The notes: generated from the letters alone by a model not told the origin. DNA of 64,000 nt from an uncultured Bacteroidales bacterium (GCA_947074145.1 CAMTOJ010000014.1:1-64000); one strand, 5' to 3'; positions 27,366-37,051 are shown, counted from the stretch's first letter. Numbers and translations: made by a program.

Positions 27366-30300
27366 ATGTTAACACGATATATCGTTTCATCACTGATACT
27401 ATTTTTTCTTCAATGTGCCTTAATAGCCCAGACAACTCAGGTTACAGGAATTCATACCTTTGCCGAATCATCGAAGTTATCATCCGGGAAATGGTATAAG
27501 ATTGCTATAGAAAATAATGATGTATATCAAATTACTTATAGTGAATTGAGAAATATGGGATTTACCGATCCTTCGAAAGTCAGTGTCTATGGTTTTGGCG
27601 GTAATATCATTGATGAATCGTTCTCCATGCCTCATATTGATGATCTTCCTGAAATTGCTGTATTTCATGATAGCAATAATTCACGTCTTCTTTTTTATGG
27701 TTTGGGAGTTACTAAATGGCAATATTCATCCAGCAAAGGCTATTATCATGCAAATAATTTTTACTCTACAAAAGCATACTATTTTCTTCATCAGAAATCA
27801 GAAGATCCTAAATCGATAGAGCTGAGTAATCCTGTTGAAGCAACGTCAAAAGTTTATACTTACGACGATTATTTTCTTCATGAAAACGATCTTGAAAATA
27901 TCGGAAATACGGGACGAGAAATGTATGGAGAATCATTCAACTATACAAGAACGCGAGATTTTTCATTCAATATTCCGGGTATTACAAAAGATAAAGGAAC
28001 TATTATTATCGATTTTATTGCAAGTAATAATGTTGCAAGTTCGTTAACCGGTACATTAAATGGAGAAACATTTATAAACACAACTGTTCCCTCATTAAGA
28101 TCTGACAAATATCATTTTGCAGAAACGGTGAACAGAAAAAGCGAAATAACTTTCGACGGATCTGCTAACCAAAGAATACGACTTGTATTCAATCCCAATT
28201 CAGGATCACTTAAAAGTTCATATCTAAATTATATTCGATTAAACGTAAAACGCACATTGCAATCTTATGCCGGTGCTACTCTGTTTCGCTTAAACGGAAC
28301 AGGAACGTCTCAATATGTTTTCAATGAATCGGGAAATAACCTCTCACCATTTATGATCTGGGATGTTTCAAATCCTATTGAAGCAAAAAAGATGACTCAT
28401 TACAGCGTTGACGACAAATTATGTTTCAACGGTGAGAATTCAAAAGAATATGTCCTTATAAACAATACTAAAACTTTTTCTTCCGTAACTCCGGTTGGTA
28501 ATATTACCAATCAGAATCTGCATGCACTTGAACAAGCCGACATGGTAATAATTGCCGCACCTCAAATACAGGAACAGGCACAACGTCTTGCAAAATATCG
28601 CCGTGAAAACGATAATTTAAAAGTACATGTAGTTACACCAACTCAGATCTATAATGAGTTTTCTTCCGGAACTCCCGATGCTACGGCATACAGATTATTT
28701 TTGAAGATGTTTTACGACAGAAGTGTATCTTTAGGTAATCCCCCTTTATATCTTCTTCTTATGGGAGACGGATCTTGTGATAATAGAGGAATGAACAACT
28801 CCCAATGGAAAGAATCTGTTCTTGAAAATTGTCTTCTTACCTATCAATCGGAAATGTCGCTCAATGAAACAGAATCTTATGTATGTGACGATTATTTCGG
28901 ATTTCTTGATGATAATGAGGGTGGTAAAACCGATATATATGGACAGATCACTTTAAGAAGTGATGTTATTGATATAGGTATTGGCCGTTTCCCGGTTCGT
29001 ACACCTTCTCAGGCGAAAACAATGGTTGATAAAGTGATAGCATATTCCGATAATACAGAACTCGGAACATGGAAAAACAATCTTTGTTTCCTTGGTGATG
29101 ATGGCGACAACAACACTCACATGAAACATGCCCAGACAATGGTTGAGATAATTCAAAATCAGGGACATCATGAATTCAACTTCAGTAAAATATATCTTGA
29201 TGCATATAAAAGAGAATCAACGGCTGCCGGAACTGCTTATCCGGATGCAAAAAAGAAACTCTTTGAACAGTTAAATTCAGGAGCTCTGATTATGAATTAT
29301 TCAGGACACGGAGCAACTACATCTATAACTCATGAAAAATTATTCATGCTATCAGATGCAGAAACAATAAAAATGAAACGCCTTCCTGTTTGGGTTACGG
29401 CAACATGTGACTTTAGTCGTTTTGACCAACCCGCTACAACTGCCGGTGAGGCTCTTGTATTGAATCCTGACGGGGGAGCAATTGCAATGTTTACCACTAC
29501 ACGCGTAGTATATTCTGACGGAAATCTTCAATTGAACAGAAAACTTATCGAAAATTTATTCGATAAAAAGGAGGATGGAACTCGCTATAGAATGGGGGAT
29601 ATTATGAAGTTTGCCAAACGTGATCTTGGTTCGCAATCAAATAAATTAAACTTTACTTTGCTTGGTGATCCATCATTAAAATTGGCTTATCCGGAATACA
29701 GAATGGAGATCACAGAGATCAATAATAAAGCTGTAAATCCAAATCAACCCGTACAATTTAAGGCACTTGAAAATATTACGGTAAAAGGTCGCATACTTAC
29801 ACTTACCGGCAACAATACTGAAACAAGTTTTAAAGGACTCGTATATCCTACTCTTTACGATGCTGAAGAAACAATAATCGCTATGGATAACGACCAAACC
29901 GGCAAACCGTTCGAATTTCCTGATCGTAATAAAAAGATATTTACTGGTTGTGATTCTATTAGAAACGGAGAATTTGAATTCTCATTCATTGTTCCTAAAG
30001 ATATAAGTTACTCTATGAACAGCGGAATGATGAATCTCTACGCTTATAGTGACGATAGAAGAGAAGCACAAGGATATTTTGACGGTTATATTCTTGGAGG
30101 TACAGCCGAAGATATAGCTGTTGACACAATCGGACCGAAGATCAATTATATTTACTTAAACTCTACCGCTTTCAGAAACGGAGATGTGGTTAATCAAACT
30201 CCATATCTTTATGCGGCTATTGAGGATGAAACAGGTATAAATGCAACAGGTTCTTCAATAGGTCACGACATAACAATCACTATATACGGAGAAGATAATA

Positions 30301-30797
30301 TACGTCATAAATATGTTTTAAATGACTATTTTATGACAAATCCGGGGAATTCCTCAGCCGGAGTGATTCAATATAGTATACCATCACTTGCTGACGGAAA
30401 ATATACTCTCGAATTTAAAGTATGGGATGTTTACAACAACTCTTCATCAGCTGCTATTGAGTTTGAAGTTAATTCGAATGCCAAACCTGTAATCTTCGAC
30501 CTTTCTGCTCAGCAGAACCCTGTTAGAGATGAGGCTCGATTCCTACTTTCTCATAACAGACCTGAAGTTACGGTGACTGCAAAAATACAGATATTTACTC
30601 AGATGGGACAGATGGTGTATGAAAATGATCTTTCCGCATCAACCGAGTTTATGCACTCTTTACCTATAGATTGGGATCTTCGTTCAATGTCCGGACAAAG
30701 AGTATTGCCGGGTATATATATATATCGTGCTTACCTTTCTTCTGACGGAGTAAATTATACAACAAAGAGTAAAAAACTTATTGTGTTAGGTCAGTAA
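27366..30797 (+). CDS. porU: Type IX secretion system sortase PorU
   Basis: Outer-membrane gingipain-like (C25) cysteine protease that removes the C-terminal domain of T9SS cargo and attaches the cargo to A-LPS. 1143 residues, close to known PorU length. Signal peptide MLTRYIVSSLILFFLQCALIAQ. The catalytic dyad is visible as NYSGHGATTS (His648) and TATCDFSRFDQP (Cys681). The C-terminal end (about 1060-1143) is itself a T9SS CTD-like immunoglobulin domain (NPVRDEARFLLSHN, LPGIYIYRAYLSSDG). It lies directly upstream of porV, the same order as in Porphyromonas gingivalis. The cargo genes at 6-13 kb are plausible substrates. Confidence 0.93.
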   Translation: MLTRYIVSSLILFFLQCALIAQTTQVTGIHTFAESSKLSSGKWYKIAIENNDVYQITYSELRNMGFTDPSKVSVYGFGGNIIDESFSMPHIDDLPEIAVFHDSNNSRLLFYGLGVTKWQYSSSKGYYHANNFYSTKAYYFLHQKSEDPKSIELSNPVEATSKVYTYDDYFLHENDLENIGNTGREMYGESFNYTRTRDFSFNIPGITKDKGTIIIDFIASNNVASSLTGTLNGETFINTTVPSLRSDKYHFAETVNRKSEITFDGSANQRIRLVFNPNSGSLKSSYLNYIRLNVKRTLQSYAGATLFRLNGTGTSQYVFNESGNNLSPFMIWDVSNPIEAKKMTHYSVDDKLCFNGENSKEYVLINNTKTFSSVTPVGNITNQNLHALEQADMVIIAAPQIQEQAQRLAKYRRENDNLKVHVVTPTQIYNEFSSGTPDATAYRLFLKMFYDRSVSLGNPPLYLLLMGDGSCDNRGMNNSQWKESVLENCLLTYQSEMSLNETESYVCDDYFGFLDDNEGGKTDIYGQITLRSDVIDIGIGRFPVRTPSQAKTMVDKVIAYSDNTELGTWKNNLCFLGDDGDNNTHMKHAQTMVEIIQNQGHHEFNFSKIYLDAYKRESTAAGTAYPDAKKKLFEQLNSGALIMNYSGHGATTSITHEKLFMLSDAETIKMKRLPVWVTATCDFSRFDQPATTAGEALVLNPDGGAIAMFTTTRVVYSDGNLQLNRKLIENLFDKKEDGTRYRMGDIMKFAKRDLGSQSNKLNFTLLGDPSLKLAYPEYRMEITEINNKAVNPNQPVQFKALENITVKGRILTLTGNNTETSFKGLVYPTLYDAEETIIAMDNDQTGKPFEFPDRNKKIFTGCDSIRNGEFEFSFIVPKDISYSMNSGMMNLYAYSDDRREAQGYFDGYILGGTAEDIAVDTIGPKINYIYLNSTAFRNGDVVNQTPYLYAAIEDETGINATGSSIGHDITITIYGEDNIRHKYVLNDYFMTNPGNSSAGVIQYSIPSLADGKYTLEFKVWDVYNNSSSAAIEFEVNSNAKPVIFDLSAQQNPVRDEARFLLSHNRPEVTVTAKIQIFTQMGQMVYENDLSASTEFMHSLPIDWDLRSMSGQRVLPGIYIYRAYLSSDGVNYTTKSKKLIVLGQ

Positions 30798-30974
30798 TCC
30801 CGATTTTTATGTATCCTCAACGGATAATTTCTATTAAAAAATTATTGTCAAAACAATATTTCATAGATTATTCAGTTTAATATATCACATTGACAACAAT
30901 TGCTTTAAGATATCTTAAAGAGTCACTATTTGTTTGTCTGGTATTTATATAAAGAAAGTTCGAAAAAGATAAAT

Positions 30975-32180
30975 ATGAATTCAAATATTCTAAAAGCAGG
31001 GATTGTCACTTCTCTCACTTTATGCAGTTTAAGTGCCTTTTCTCAGGATGATATAAAAAGTGAGAGCTTTAATCCCGTACAAACCGGGGTAAACTCTCTT
31101 GGTATCGCTCCCGATGCGCGAGGAGGTGGTATGGGTGATATTGGAGCTGCTACCGATCCTGATGTTTATTCACAATTCTGGAATCCTGCCAAATATGCCT
31201 TTGCATACTCTCAGGCAGGTGTAGCTTTTTCCTACACTCCATGGTTGCGTAAACTTGTAAGCGACATTAATCTGGGATATCTTTCCGGATATTGGAAACT
31301 TGGCTACAATGATATGCAGGCAATCAGTGCTTCTCTTCGCTACTTTTCATTAGGTGAAGTTAATATAAACAATGAAGGAGGAGGAACATCCGATATTATT
31401 AATCCTTATGAAATGGCGGTCGATCTTGGTTATTCAAGAAAACTTTCAGAAAGCTTTTCGATGGGGGTAGTTTTCAGATATATCTATTCAAATCTCGCTT
31501 ATTCTTCAGATGAAGATATTTCGGCAGGTAACGCATTTGCTGCAGATATCGCCGGTTATTACACGGCTTACCCTATCGTGGGACAAAACGAATGTCAATG
31601 GTCTTTTGGTTTCAATGTTTCAAATATCGGATCAAAAGTATCATATGACGGAGGAACAACATCTGCTTTCCTCCCAACTACGCTAAGACTCGGAACAACA
31701 TTCCTTTTTCCAATGGATGAATACAATAGAATGTCGTTCAGTTTTGATGCGCACAAATTGCTTGTTCCTACAAAACCTCAAAGAAGTGAATTCGAAGATG
31801 ATTTCGAATATCAGGAAGCTGAAGATCGATGGTATGCAACTTCATCAATCTCGGGAATTTTTAAGTCATTCTCAGATGCGCCCGGAGGAATGAAAGAAGA
31901 GCTTCAAGAGATCAATTGGTCAGTCGGTGCGGAATACACATACAACGATCAATTCTTTATTCGCGGAGGTTACTTCAATGAGCATAAAAATAAAGGAAAT
32001 CGAAAGTTCTTCACCCTTGGAGCCGGATTTGCTCTTAATGTATTTCGCCTTGATGCCGCTTATGTGATCTCTGTGGCTCAAACGAGTCCGCTCGATCAGA
32101 CGTTAAGATTCTCACTTGCCTTCGATATGGATGGCATACAAAGTATGTTGGGCCGTAACGGCAGAGGACGCAGAAGATAA
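30975..32180 (+). CDS. porV: Type IX secretion system outer-membrane shuttle PorV (LptO)
   Basis: FadL-like outer-membrane beta barrel that collects cargo by its C-terminal domain from the translocon and delivers it to PorU. The ATG at 30975 begins MNSNILKAGIVTSLTLCSLSAFSQ, a good signal peptide; the ORF-track start adds 15 implausible residues. 401 residues. Family landmarks: GVNSLGIAPDARGGGMGDIGAATDPDV, SQFWNPAKYAF, and barrel strands ending in LRFSLAFDM. A hairpin terminator follows. The 177-base gap after porU leaves room for an independent promoter. Confidence 0.94.
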   Translation: MNSNILKAGIVTSLTLCSLSAFSQDDIKSESFNPVQTGVNSLGIAPDARGGGMGDIGAATDPDVYSQFWNPAKYAFAYSQAGVAFSYTPWLRKLVSDINLGYLSGYWKLGYNDMQAISASLRYFSLGEVNINNEGGGTSDIINPYEMAVDLGYSRKLSESFSMGVVFRYIYSNLAYSSDEDISAGNAFAADIAGYYTAYPIVGQNECQWSFGFNVSNIGSKVSYDGGTTSAFLPTTLRLGTTFLFPMDEYNRMSFSFDAHKLLVPTKPQRSEFEDDFEYQEAEDRWYATSSISGIFKSFSDAPGGMKEELQEINWSVGAEYTYNDQFFIRGGYFNEHKNKGNRKFFTLGAGFALNVFRLDAAYVISVAQTSPLDQTLRFSLAFDMDGIQSMLGRNGRGRRR

Positions 32181-32202
32181 AAAAACATAATATAAGATAA
32201 AT

Positions 32203-32246
32203 AAACAGACACTCACGGACCTATTTCCGTGGCTGTCTGTTTTCTT
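32203..32246 (+). terminator. Terminator after porV
   Basis: AAACAGACA...CACGGA pairs with TCCGTG...TGTCTGTTT (one internal mismatch), followed by a T-rich run. Confidence 0.75.
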
Positions 32247-32337
32247 TTTTAGCGGCAATCTCAATATTCGCACTTGAAAAAATATTTATAATCTCATTTA
32301 TTGTATTACATTTAACATTCAAAATTTGAGAAAGTAT

Positions 32338-32817
32338 ATGAAAATAAGGACCGGATTCGGATACGATGTACATAAACTTGTGGAAGCAAGAGAATTGTGG
32401 CTTGGCGGTATAAAGTTAGACCATGAATTAGGATTACTTGGCCATTCAGATGCCGACGTGCTGATTCATGCTTTGTGCGATGCCCTTTTGGGTGCAGCCA
32501 ACATGCGCGACATAGGGTATCACTTTCCCGATACATCCGGAGATTTCAAAAACATAGACAGCAAAATTCTTTTGGCACGTACAATGACACTGATACGTGA
32601 AAAAGGATATGAATTTGGAAATGCCGATATAACGGTGGTAGCCGAACGCCCGAAACTTAAAATACATATTCCTCATATGCAGGAGGTACTTGCCCGGGTT
32701 ATGGAGATTGATACTGACGATATCTCAATAAAGGCAACAACTTCAGAAAAGCTCGGTTTTACAGGGCGCGAGGAGGGGATAGCAGCTTATGCTTCTGTTC
32801 TGATTTGTAAAAAATAG
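32338..32817 (+). CDS. ispF: 2-C-methyl-D-erythritol 2,4-cyclodiphosphate synthase
   Basis: Non-mevalonate isoprenoid enzyme; forms the cyclic diphosphate with release of CMP. The ATG at 32338 (MKIRTGFGYDVHKL) matches the family start; the ORF-track adds four codons from a TTG. 159 residues. The zinc and substrate motifs are GFGYDVHKL, LGHSDADVLIHALCDALLGAA, IGYHFPDT and the C-terminal KATTSEKLGFTGREEGIAAYA. Homotrimer by family knowledge. It stands alone, without ispD. Confidence 0.96.
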   Translation: MKIRTGFGYDVHKLVEARELWLGGIKLDHELGLLGHSDADVLIHALCDALLGAANMRDIGYHFPDTSGDFKNIDSKILLARTMTLIREKGYEFGNADITVVAERPKLKIHIPHMQEVLARVMEIDTDDISIKATTSEKLGFTGREEGIAAYASVLICKK

Positions 32818-33008
32818 TAACTTTTATTAGATTTGTAAAAGTTATAAAGAAATAACTTAATTTATTAGTACTCAAAGTCATTGGTTAATATATTTACACT
32901 GATATATAGCCATGTCAAATTAAGGAAATTAAATAACAAAATATTTCAATTGGTGTTTTATCAAAAGAGGTAACTCTTGTAATTAATAATAGATTAAATA
33001 TAAAAATT

Positions 33009-33563
33009 ATGGAAATCAAACCGGGAAAATTCGTAGCTGTATCTTATACGCTATATGCAAATGAAAAAGGTGAAGAGCCGGAAATGGTTGAAGAAACACA
33101 ACCAGGTCAGCCACTTTCTTTTGTTTACGGTACAGGAATGATGCTTGAATCATTCGAAAAAGCTCTTGAGGGCTTGAAGGTAGGCGATAAATTTGATTTC
33201 GTGCTTGAAGCAAAAGACGCTTATGGCGATTATGAAGATGAAAATGTGATCGAATTACCTAAAAATATCTTTGAAGTTGACGGAAAATTTGATTCTGAAA
33301 TGGTTGTTGAAGGAGCTGTTTTACCAATGAGAGATTCTCAAGGTATGACTATCAACGGAACTGTTGAGAAAATCACAGATACAGGTGTAGTAATGGATTT
33401 CAACCATCCTATGGCAGGTAGCGATCTTCATTTCACAGGTGAAGTGCTTGAAGTGCGCGAACCGACAGAACAGGATATTCACGCATGTAATGGTGGATGC
33501 TCTTGTGATGATAAAGGTGATTGTGGTAGCGGTGACTGCGGATGCAGCGGCGGTTGTCATTAA
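33009..33563 (+). CDS. slyD: FKBP-type peptidyl-prolyl cis-trans isomerase, SlyD-like
   Basis: 184 residues. An FKBP core is interrupted by an insert-in-flap domain, as in SlyD: VSYTLYANEKGEEPE and FVYGTGMMLESFEKALEGLKVGDKFDF, then the IF domain, then FNHPMAGSDLHFTGEVLEV. The tail DIHACNGGCSCDDKGDCGS continues to CGCSGGCH, with eight cysteines and His, a probable nickel/zinc-binding site as in SlyD. It is a cytoplasmic folding helper; nickel delivery is possible but no nickel enzyme is nearby. Followed by a terminator. Confidence 0.9.
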   Translation: MEIKPGKFVAVSYTLYANEKGEEPEMVEETQPGQPLSFVYGTGMMLESFEKALEGLKVGDKFDFVLEAKDAYGDYEDENVIELPKNIFEVDGKFDSEMVVEGAVLPMRDSQGMTINGTVEKITDTGVVMDFNHPMAGSDLHFTGEVLEVREPTEQDIHACNGGCSCDDKGDCGSGDCGCSGGCH

Positions 33564-33609
33564 TTTAAGCCTGAATAGATAATAATTCATTTCATTATAA
33601 TCAGGATAT

Positions 33610-33644
33610 AGCCCGTAAGAATGTAGTTTTCTTACGGGTTTTTT
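33610..33644 (+). terminator. Terminator after the FKBP gene
   Basis: CCCGTAAGAA/TTCTTACGGG ten-base stem followed by TTTTTT. Confidence 0.85.
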
Positions 33645-33681
33645 ATTTGTTTTATAATGATATTTTAAAAATATAAAGATG

Positions 33682-33779
33682 TTTTCGCTGCTCCTAGCTA
33701 ATTATCAGTTGATAAGACGCAAGTTATCAGTTGATAACTCGCAAGTTATCAGTTGATAATTAGCTAGGAGCAGCGAAAA
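33682..33779. repeat. 98-base palindromic element with three internal 22-base repeats
   Basis: Perfect 26-base inverted repeats (33682-33707, TTTTCGCTGCTCCTAGCTAA... and 33754-33779) flank a core. The near-palindrome TTATCAGTTGATAA occurs three times at 33702, 33724 and 33746, a strict 22-base period with GACGCAAG/CTCGCAAG linkers. The element carries no ORF and lies between the FKBP terminator and the aroC promoter. Its form fits a MITE- or REP-like mobile intergenic repeat; a protein-binding array is the alternative. It is not found elsewhere in the window. Confidence 0.75.
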
Positions 33780-33853
33780 TGCCGGTAAGAAAATCAAAAG
33801 TTGTAAAAGGTGAAACGATTTCATCCTCTATTTTACCATTTCGTTATATAGAG

Positions 33854-33884
33854 TTTAGAAACCCATGTTTTTATCGTAAATTTG
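33854..33884 (+). promoter_or_regulatory. Probable aroC promoter
   Basis: -7 box TAAATTTG (33877-33884), with TTTA (33854-33857, one mismatch to TTTG) at the standard 19-base spacing. It lies 29 bases before the start codon. Confidence 0.5.
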
Positions 33885-33913
33885 TATCATAAATAAAAAA
33901 TATTAAAAAACTG

Positions 33914-34987
33914 ATGAACACTTTCGGAAATATATTCAGACTTACTTCATTCGGAGAATCTCATGGTGCTGCAGTAGGAGGCGTAATCGACGGAATGCCG
34001 GCCGGAGTTGAGATAGATATGGCTTTTATTCAAAGTGAATTGAACCGACGCCGTCCGGGACAATCAGCTGTGGTAACTCCGCGCAAAGAGAATGATGAAG
34101 TAGTATTTTTTTCAGGAATTTTCGAAGGTAAATCAACAGGAACACCGATCGGTTTTGCAGTATATAATGCCAATCAGCACTCTTCAGATTACGATAATAT
34201 TAAAGATGTTTATAGACCCTCGCATGCAGATTTTACTTATACAAGTAAATACGGAATAAGAGATCATCGTGGAGGAGGCAGGTCTTCGGCAAGAGAAACA
34301 ATTTCAAGATGCGTAGCCGGAGCTTTGGCAAAGTTGGCTTTAAAGGAAAAAAATATACTAATTCAGGGTTATACCTCGTCTGTGGGTAATATTTCCCTAA
34401 CCAAATCTTATCAAGAATATGATTTAGAGAAAGCAGAGCTTAACATTGTGAGATGCCCGGATTCGGAGATTGCTCAAAAGATGGAAAATCTGATTCTTGA
34501 TGTCAAAAAAGATGGCGACAGTATTGGCGGAACAGTAAGTTGCGTTATAAAAAATATGCCCGTTGGAATAGGTGAGCCTGTATTCGGGAAACTTCATGCC
34601 ACCCTTGCATCTGCAATGATGAGTATAAACGCAGCTAAAGCATTCGAATATGGAATGGGATTCGAAGGGTGTCATCTTCGAGGTTCTCAGGTTAAAGATA
34701 CATTTGTTAATATAGATGGAAAGATTGGTACACTTACTAATAACTCCGGCGGTATTCAGGGTGGAATCTCAAATGGAGAGGATATCTACTTTAAAGTTGG
34801 ATTTAAGCCTGTTGCCACATTGCTTATGGACCTTGATACTGTGGATAAAGATGGTAATAAAGCTGTACTTAAAGCTAAAGGTCGCCATGATCCTTGTGTT
34901 TTGCCTCGTGCAGTGCCTATTGTAGAAGCTATGGCGGCTATGGTTATACTTGATATGCTATTAATTAAGAAAACAAACTTGCTTTAA
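33914..34987 (+). CDS. aroC: Chorismate synthase
   Basis: Last step of the shikimate pathway: converts EPSP to chorismate using reduced FMN. 357 residues. Signatures are [50 protein letters not shown] and [15 protein letters not shown], with [17 protein letters not shown] near the C-terminus. It is probably monocistronic, with its own promoter just downstream of the palindromic element. Partner gene aroB is in this window at 3.5 kb. Confidence 0.97.
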   Translation: MNTFGNIFRLTSFGESHGAAVGGVIDGMPAGVEIDMAFIQSELNRRRPGQSAVVTPRKENDEVVFFSGIFEGKSTGTPIGFAVYNANQHSSDYDNIKDVYRPSHADFTYTSKYGIRDHRGGGRSSARETISRCVAGALAKLALKEKNILIQGYTSSVGNISLTKSYQEYDLEKAELNIVRCPDSEIAQKMENLILDVKKDGDSIGGTVSCVIKNMPVGIGEPVFGKLHATLASAMMSINAAKAFEYGMGFEGCHLRGSQVKDTFVNIDGKIGTLTNNSGGIQGGISNGEDIYFKVGFKPVATLLMDLDTVDKDGNKAVLKAKGRHDPCVLPRAVPIVEAMAAMVILDMLLIKKTNLL

Positions 34988-35065
34988 TCAATAAATACAA
35001 CACTTGAAATTAAACAACAATATCCAACGAGTGTTATAATAAATATAATTGAAAAGAATAAAGAG

Positions 35066-36298
35066 ATGATATTACGCTTAACCGGAAAAATACTATTTTG
35101 CTTGCTTTTTTGTTTGTCAGTTTTCTCTTGCAAGGATAAAAATAATGATGTTATTGATCCTTCCATACCTAAGAAAGATAATATTGACCGAACTATTTTT
35201 GTATATATTAGTGCCGAAAATTCACTTGCCGGTTTTAGTCAGGAAAATATAGATGATATGAAGAAAGGATTAGAGTCAACTGCTTCTGATCTAAATCTTA
35301 TAGTTTATGAGGAGAAATCTTTATATTCGTATCTATGGAAACTATATAATGACGGTAACGGAGAGGTGATTCAAGAGATGGTAGCTACTTATTACAGAAA
35401 GAATTCCGCCGATAAAGAGTTCCTTGCAGAGATGATAAATTATGTATTCAAAGAGTTTCCGGCAAAGGAGAAAGGACTAATACTGTGGTCGCACGGTACG
35501 GGGTGGTTGCCATCTGCCAATTATGTCGTTTCGTCAACCTCTTCTAATATTCAAAGCAATGATTATTCTGTCTTTATAGATGATCTTTCTTCTACCCAGA
35601 AACCTATACAATATAGTTTCGGTGAGGATAACTATCATAACAGTTACATGGAGATTTGGGATTTAAGGGAAGCTCTTGAATCAACAGGAATATATTTCGA
35701 TTTTATAGCTTTTGATGCTTGTCATATGTCATCAATAGAGGTGGCTTATGAGCTTAAAGATGTTACTTCAGACATCATGGCTTCACCTGCAGAAATAATG
35801 GGTGACGGGTTTCCGTATAATACAATAGTAGAGCTATGGCAACAGGAGAAGTTCACGGTAGGGGAAATGTGTCAAAAGTATTATGAACTTTATCAAGAAT
35901 ACTCAGGTACAATAGCATGGATTAAGACAGAGCATCTTGAAGAGTTAAGAAAATACTATTCAAGGGTTGTAAATGAGTTCCCGTATAACTTTTTAAACTC
36001 AACAAGTGATGATATACAACAATATGGAAGATCAAGAATAGGTTATGGAAATGTTTTTTTCGATATTGAAGATGTAGTAAGAGTCTTGGTTCCTGAAATG
36101 TATGATGATTTTGCTCCTATTATGGATAAGTTGGTTCCTTATGCGGCTTCAACGGAGAACTTTTTAGAGTTACCTATAGATCTTGACTCATTTAGCGGAA
36201 TATCAGTATTTGTGCCCGAATTTAAACAGAATAATCGTTACCATGATGCTTATATGAAACTCAGATGGTACGATAAAGTTTATGTCAACAGACATTGA
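35066..36298 (+). CDS. Clostripain-family (C11) cysteine protease lipoprotein
   Basis: 410 residues. Lipoprotein signal with FSVFSC (Cys22), so probably outer-membrane anchored. The C11 catalytic dyad is visible as LILWSHGTGW (His) and FDFIAFDACHMSSIEVAYEL (Cys). The next segment, DIMASPAEIMGDGFPY, is also typical. C11 peptidases of Bacteroidota cleave after basic residues and can autoprocess; substrates here are unknown. It lies downstream of aroC with a 78-base gap and ends at a strong bidirectional terminator. Confidence 0.85.
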   Translation: MILRLTGKILFCLLFCLSVFSCKDKNNDVIDPSIPKKDNIDRTIFVYISAENSLAGFSQENIDDMKKGLESTASDLNLIVYEEKSLYSYLWKLYNDGNGEVIQEMVATYYRKNSADKEFLAEMINYVFKEFPAKEKGLILWSHGTGWLPSANYVVSSTSSNIQSNDYSVFIDDLSSTQKPIQYSFGEDNYHNSYMEIWDLREALESTGIYFDFIAFDACHMSSIEVAYELKDVTSDIMASPAEIMGDGFPYNTIVELWQQEKFTVGEMCQKYYELYQEYSGTIAWIKTEHLEELRKYYSRVVNEFPYNFLNSTSDDIQQYGRSRIGYGNVFFDIEDVVRVLVPEMYDDFAPIMDKLVPYAASTENFLELPIDLDSFSGISVFVPEFKQNNRYHDAYMKLRWYDKVYVNRH

Positions 36299-36321
36299 AT
36301 TTATAAGTGATAACTTTATAT

Positions 36322-36361
36322 AAAACAAAAAAGATAGGATTAATCCTATCTTTTTTGTTTT
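36322..36361. terminator. Bidirectional terminator between converging genes
   Basis: Perfect 40-base palindrome AAAACAAAAAAGATAGGATT and its complement, with A/T tracts on both sides. It serves both the C11 protease gene and tadA. Confidence 0.9.
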
Positions 36362-36387
36362 ATAAAAGTTGGTTTACTGCAAGCAGA

Positions 36388-36822
36388 TTATCTTTTTTTC
36401 TTAAAAAATTCCTTCATCATCACAGATGATTCATTTTCCATAATTCCTTTTATCACAACGGTTTTTGGGTGAAGAGCATTGGGGGCATAACGTGAATATC
36501 CTCTTTTTTCGTCAGACGCTCCATAGACAAGTTTTGAAAGTTGCGACCATCCCAATGCACCCGCACACATAACGCACGGTTCGAGAGTAACGTAAAGTGT
36601 ACAATCTTTAAGATACTTACCTCCAAGAGTTGAAGCGGCTGCCGTAATAGCTTGAATCTCGGCATGAGCGGTAACATCTGATAAAGTTTCAGTAAGATTG
36701 TGAGCTCTGGCAATGATTCGATCATTGCATACAACAATCGCACCGACCGGAATTTCTCCGCGCTCAGCTGCTTTATTGGCTTCAATAAGAGCCTGTCGCA
36801 TATAGTAATTATCATCTAACAT
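36388..36822 (-). CDS. tadA: tRNA-specific adenosine deaminase (nucleoside deaminase)
   Basis: Zinc cytidine-deaminase-fold enzyme, expected to convert A34 to inosine in the tRNA-Arg anticodon. 144 residues. Active-site motifs are HAEIQAI (zinc His and proton-shuttling Glu) and PCVMCAGALGWSQL (two zinc cysteines). The RGEIPVGAIVV region matches TadA rather than a cytidine deaminase. It begins one base after the stop of a small upstream gene, so the two form an operon. Confidence 0.92.
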   Translation of the reverse strand: MLDDNYYMRQALIEANKAAERGEIPVGAIVVCNDRIIARAHNLTETLSDVTAHAEIQAITAAASTLGGKYLKDCTLYVTLEPCVMCAGALGWSQLSKLVYGASDEKRGYSRYAPNALHPKTVVIKGIMENESSVMMKEFFKKKR

Positions 36823-36823
36823 A

Positions 36824-37051
36824 TCAACGTCTCATTTCTTGTTCATTGAAAAGTGTGGGATGGTTCTCTTCAAGTTTATTAAGGATATGAAGAAGTATGG
36901 TCTCTCTAAACCATCGGTTTTTATTGAGAATCTTGTATTTATCAAGATAGCGCGACACCATGTTATACTCCTTTTCATTCAAGGAAATAGTAATCTTGAA
37001 ATTTCGTGGGAGCGATTCTTCCTGTTCCTTTTTGGTGATTTTCTTATTCAT
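36824..37051 (-). CDS. Small ribbon-helix-helix-like protein upstream of tadA
   Basis: 75 residues from the ATG at 37051 (MNKKITKKEQEESLPRNFKI). The stretch NFKITISLNEKEYNMVSRYLDKYKILNKNRWFRE resembles a beta strand followed by two helices of a ribbon-helix-helix DNA-binding fold. The rest is a charged helical tail. One base separates it from tadA. A -7-like box lies only a few bases before the ATG, so the transcript could be almost leaderless. The function is not known; assignment is by secondary-structure pattern only. Confidence 0.55.
   Translation of the reverse strand: MNKKITKKEQEESLPRNFKITISLNEKEYNMVSRYLDKYKILNKNRWFRETILLHILNKLEENHPTLFNEQEMRR

Noticed and set aside
33702-33759. Three 22-base repeats as a CRISPR array
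   Set aside because: The spacers would be only 8 bases and nearly identical; no cas genes. It is a palindromic repeat instead.
36453-36815. 120-codon ORF in another frame of tadA
   Set aside because: TadA has intact catalytic motifs in its own frame; this frame has none.
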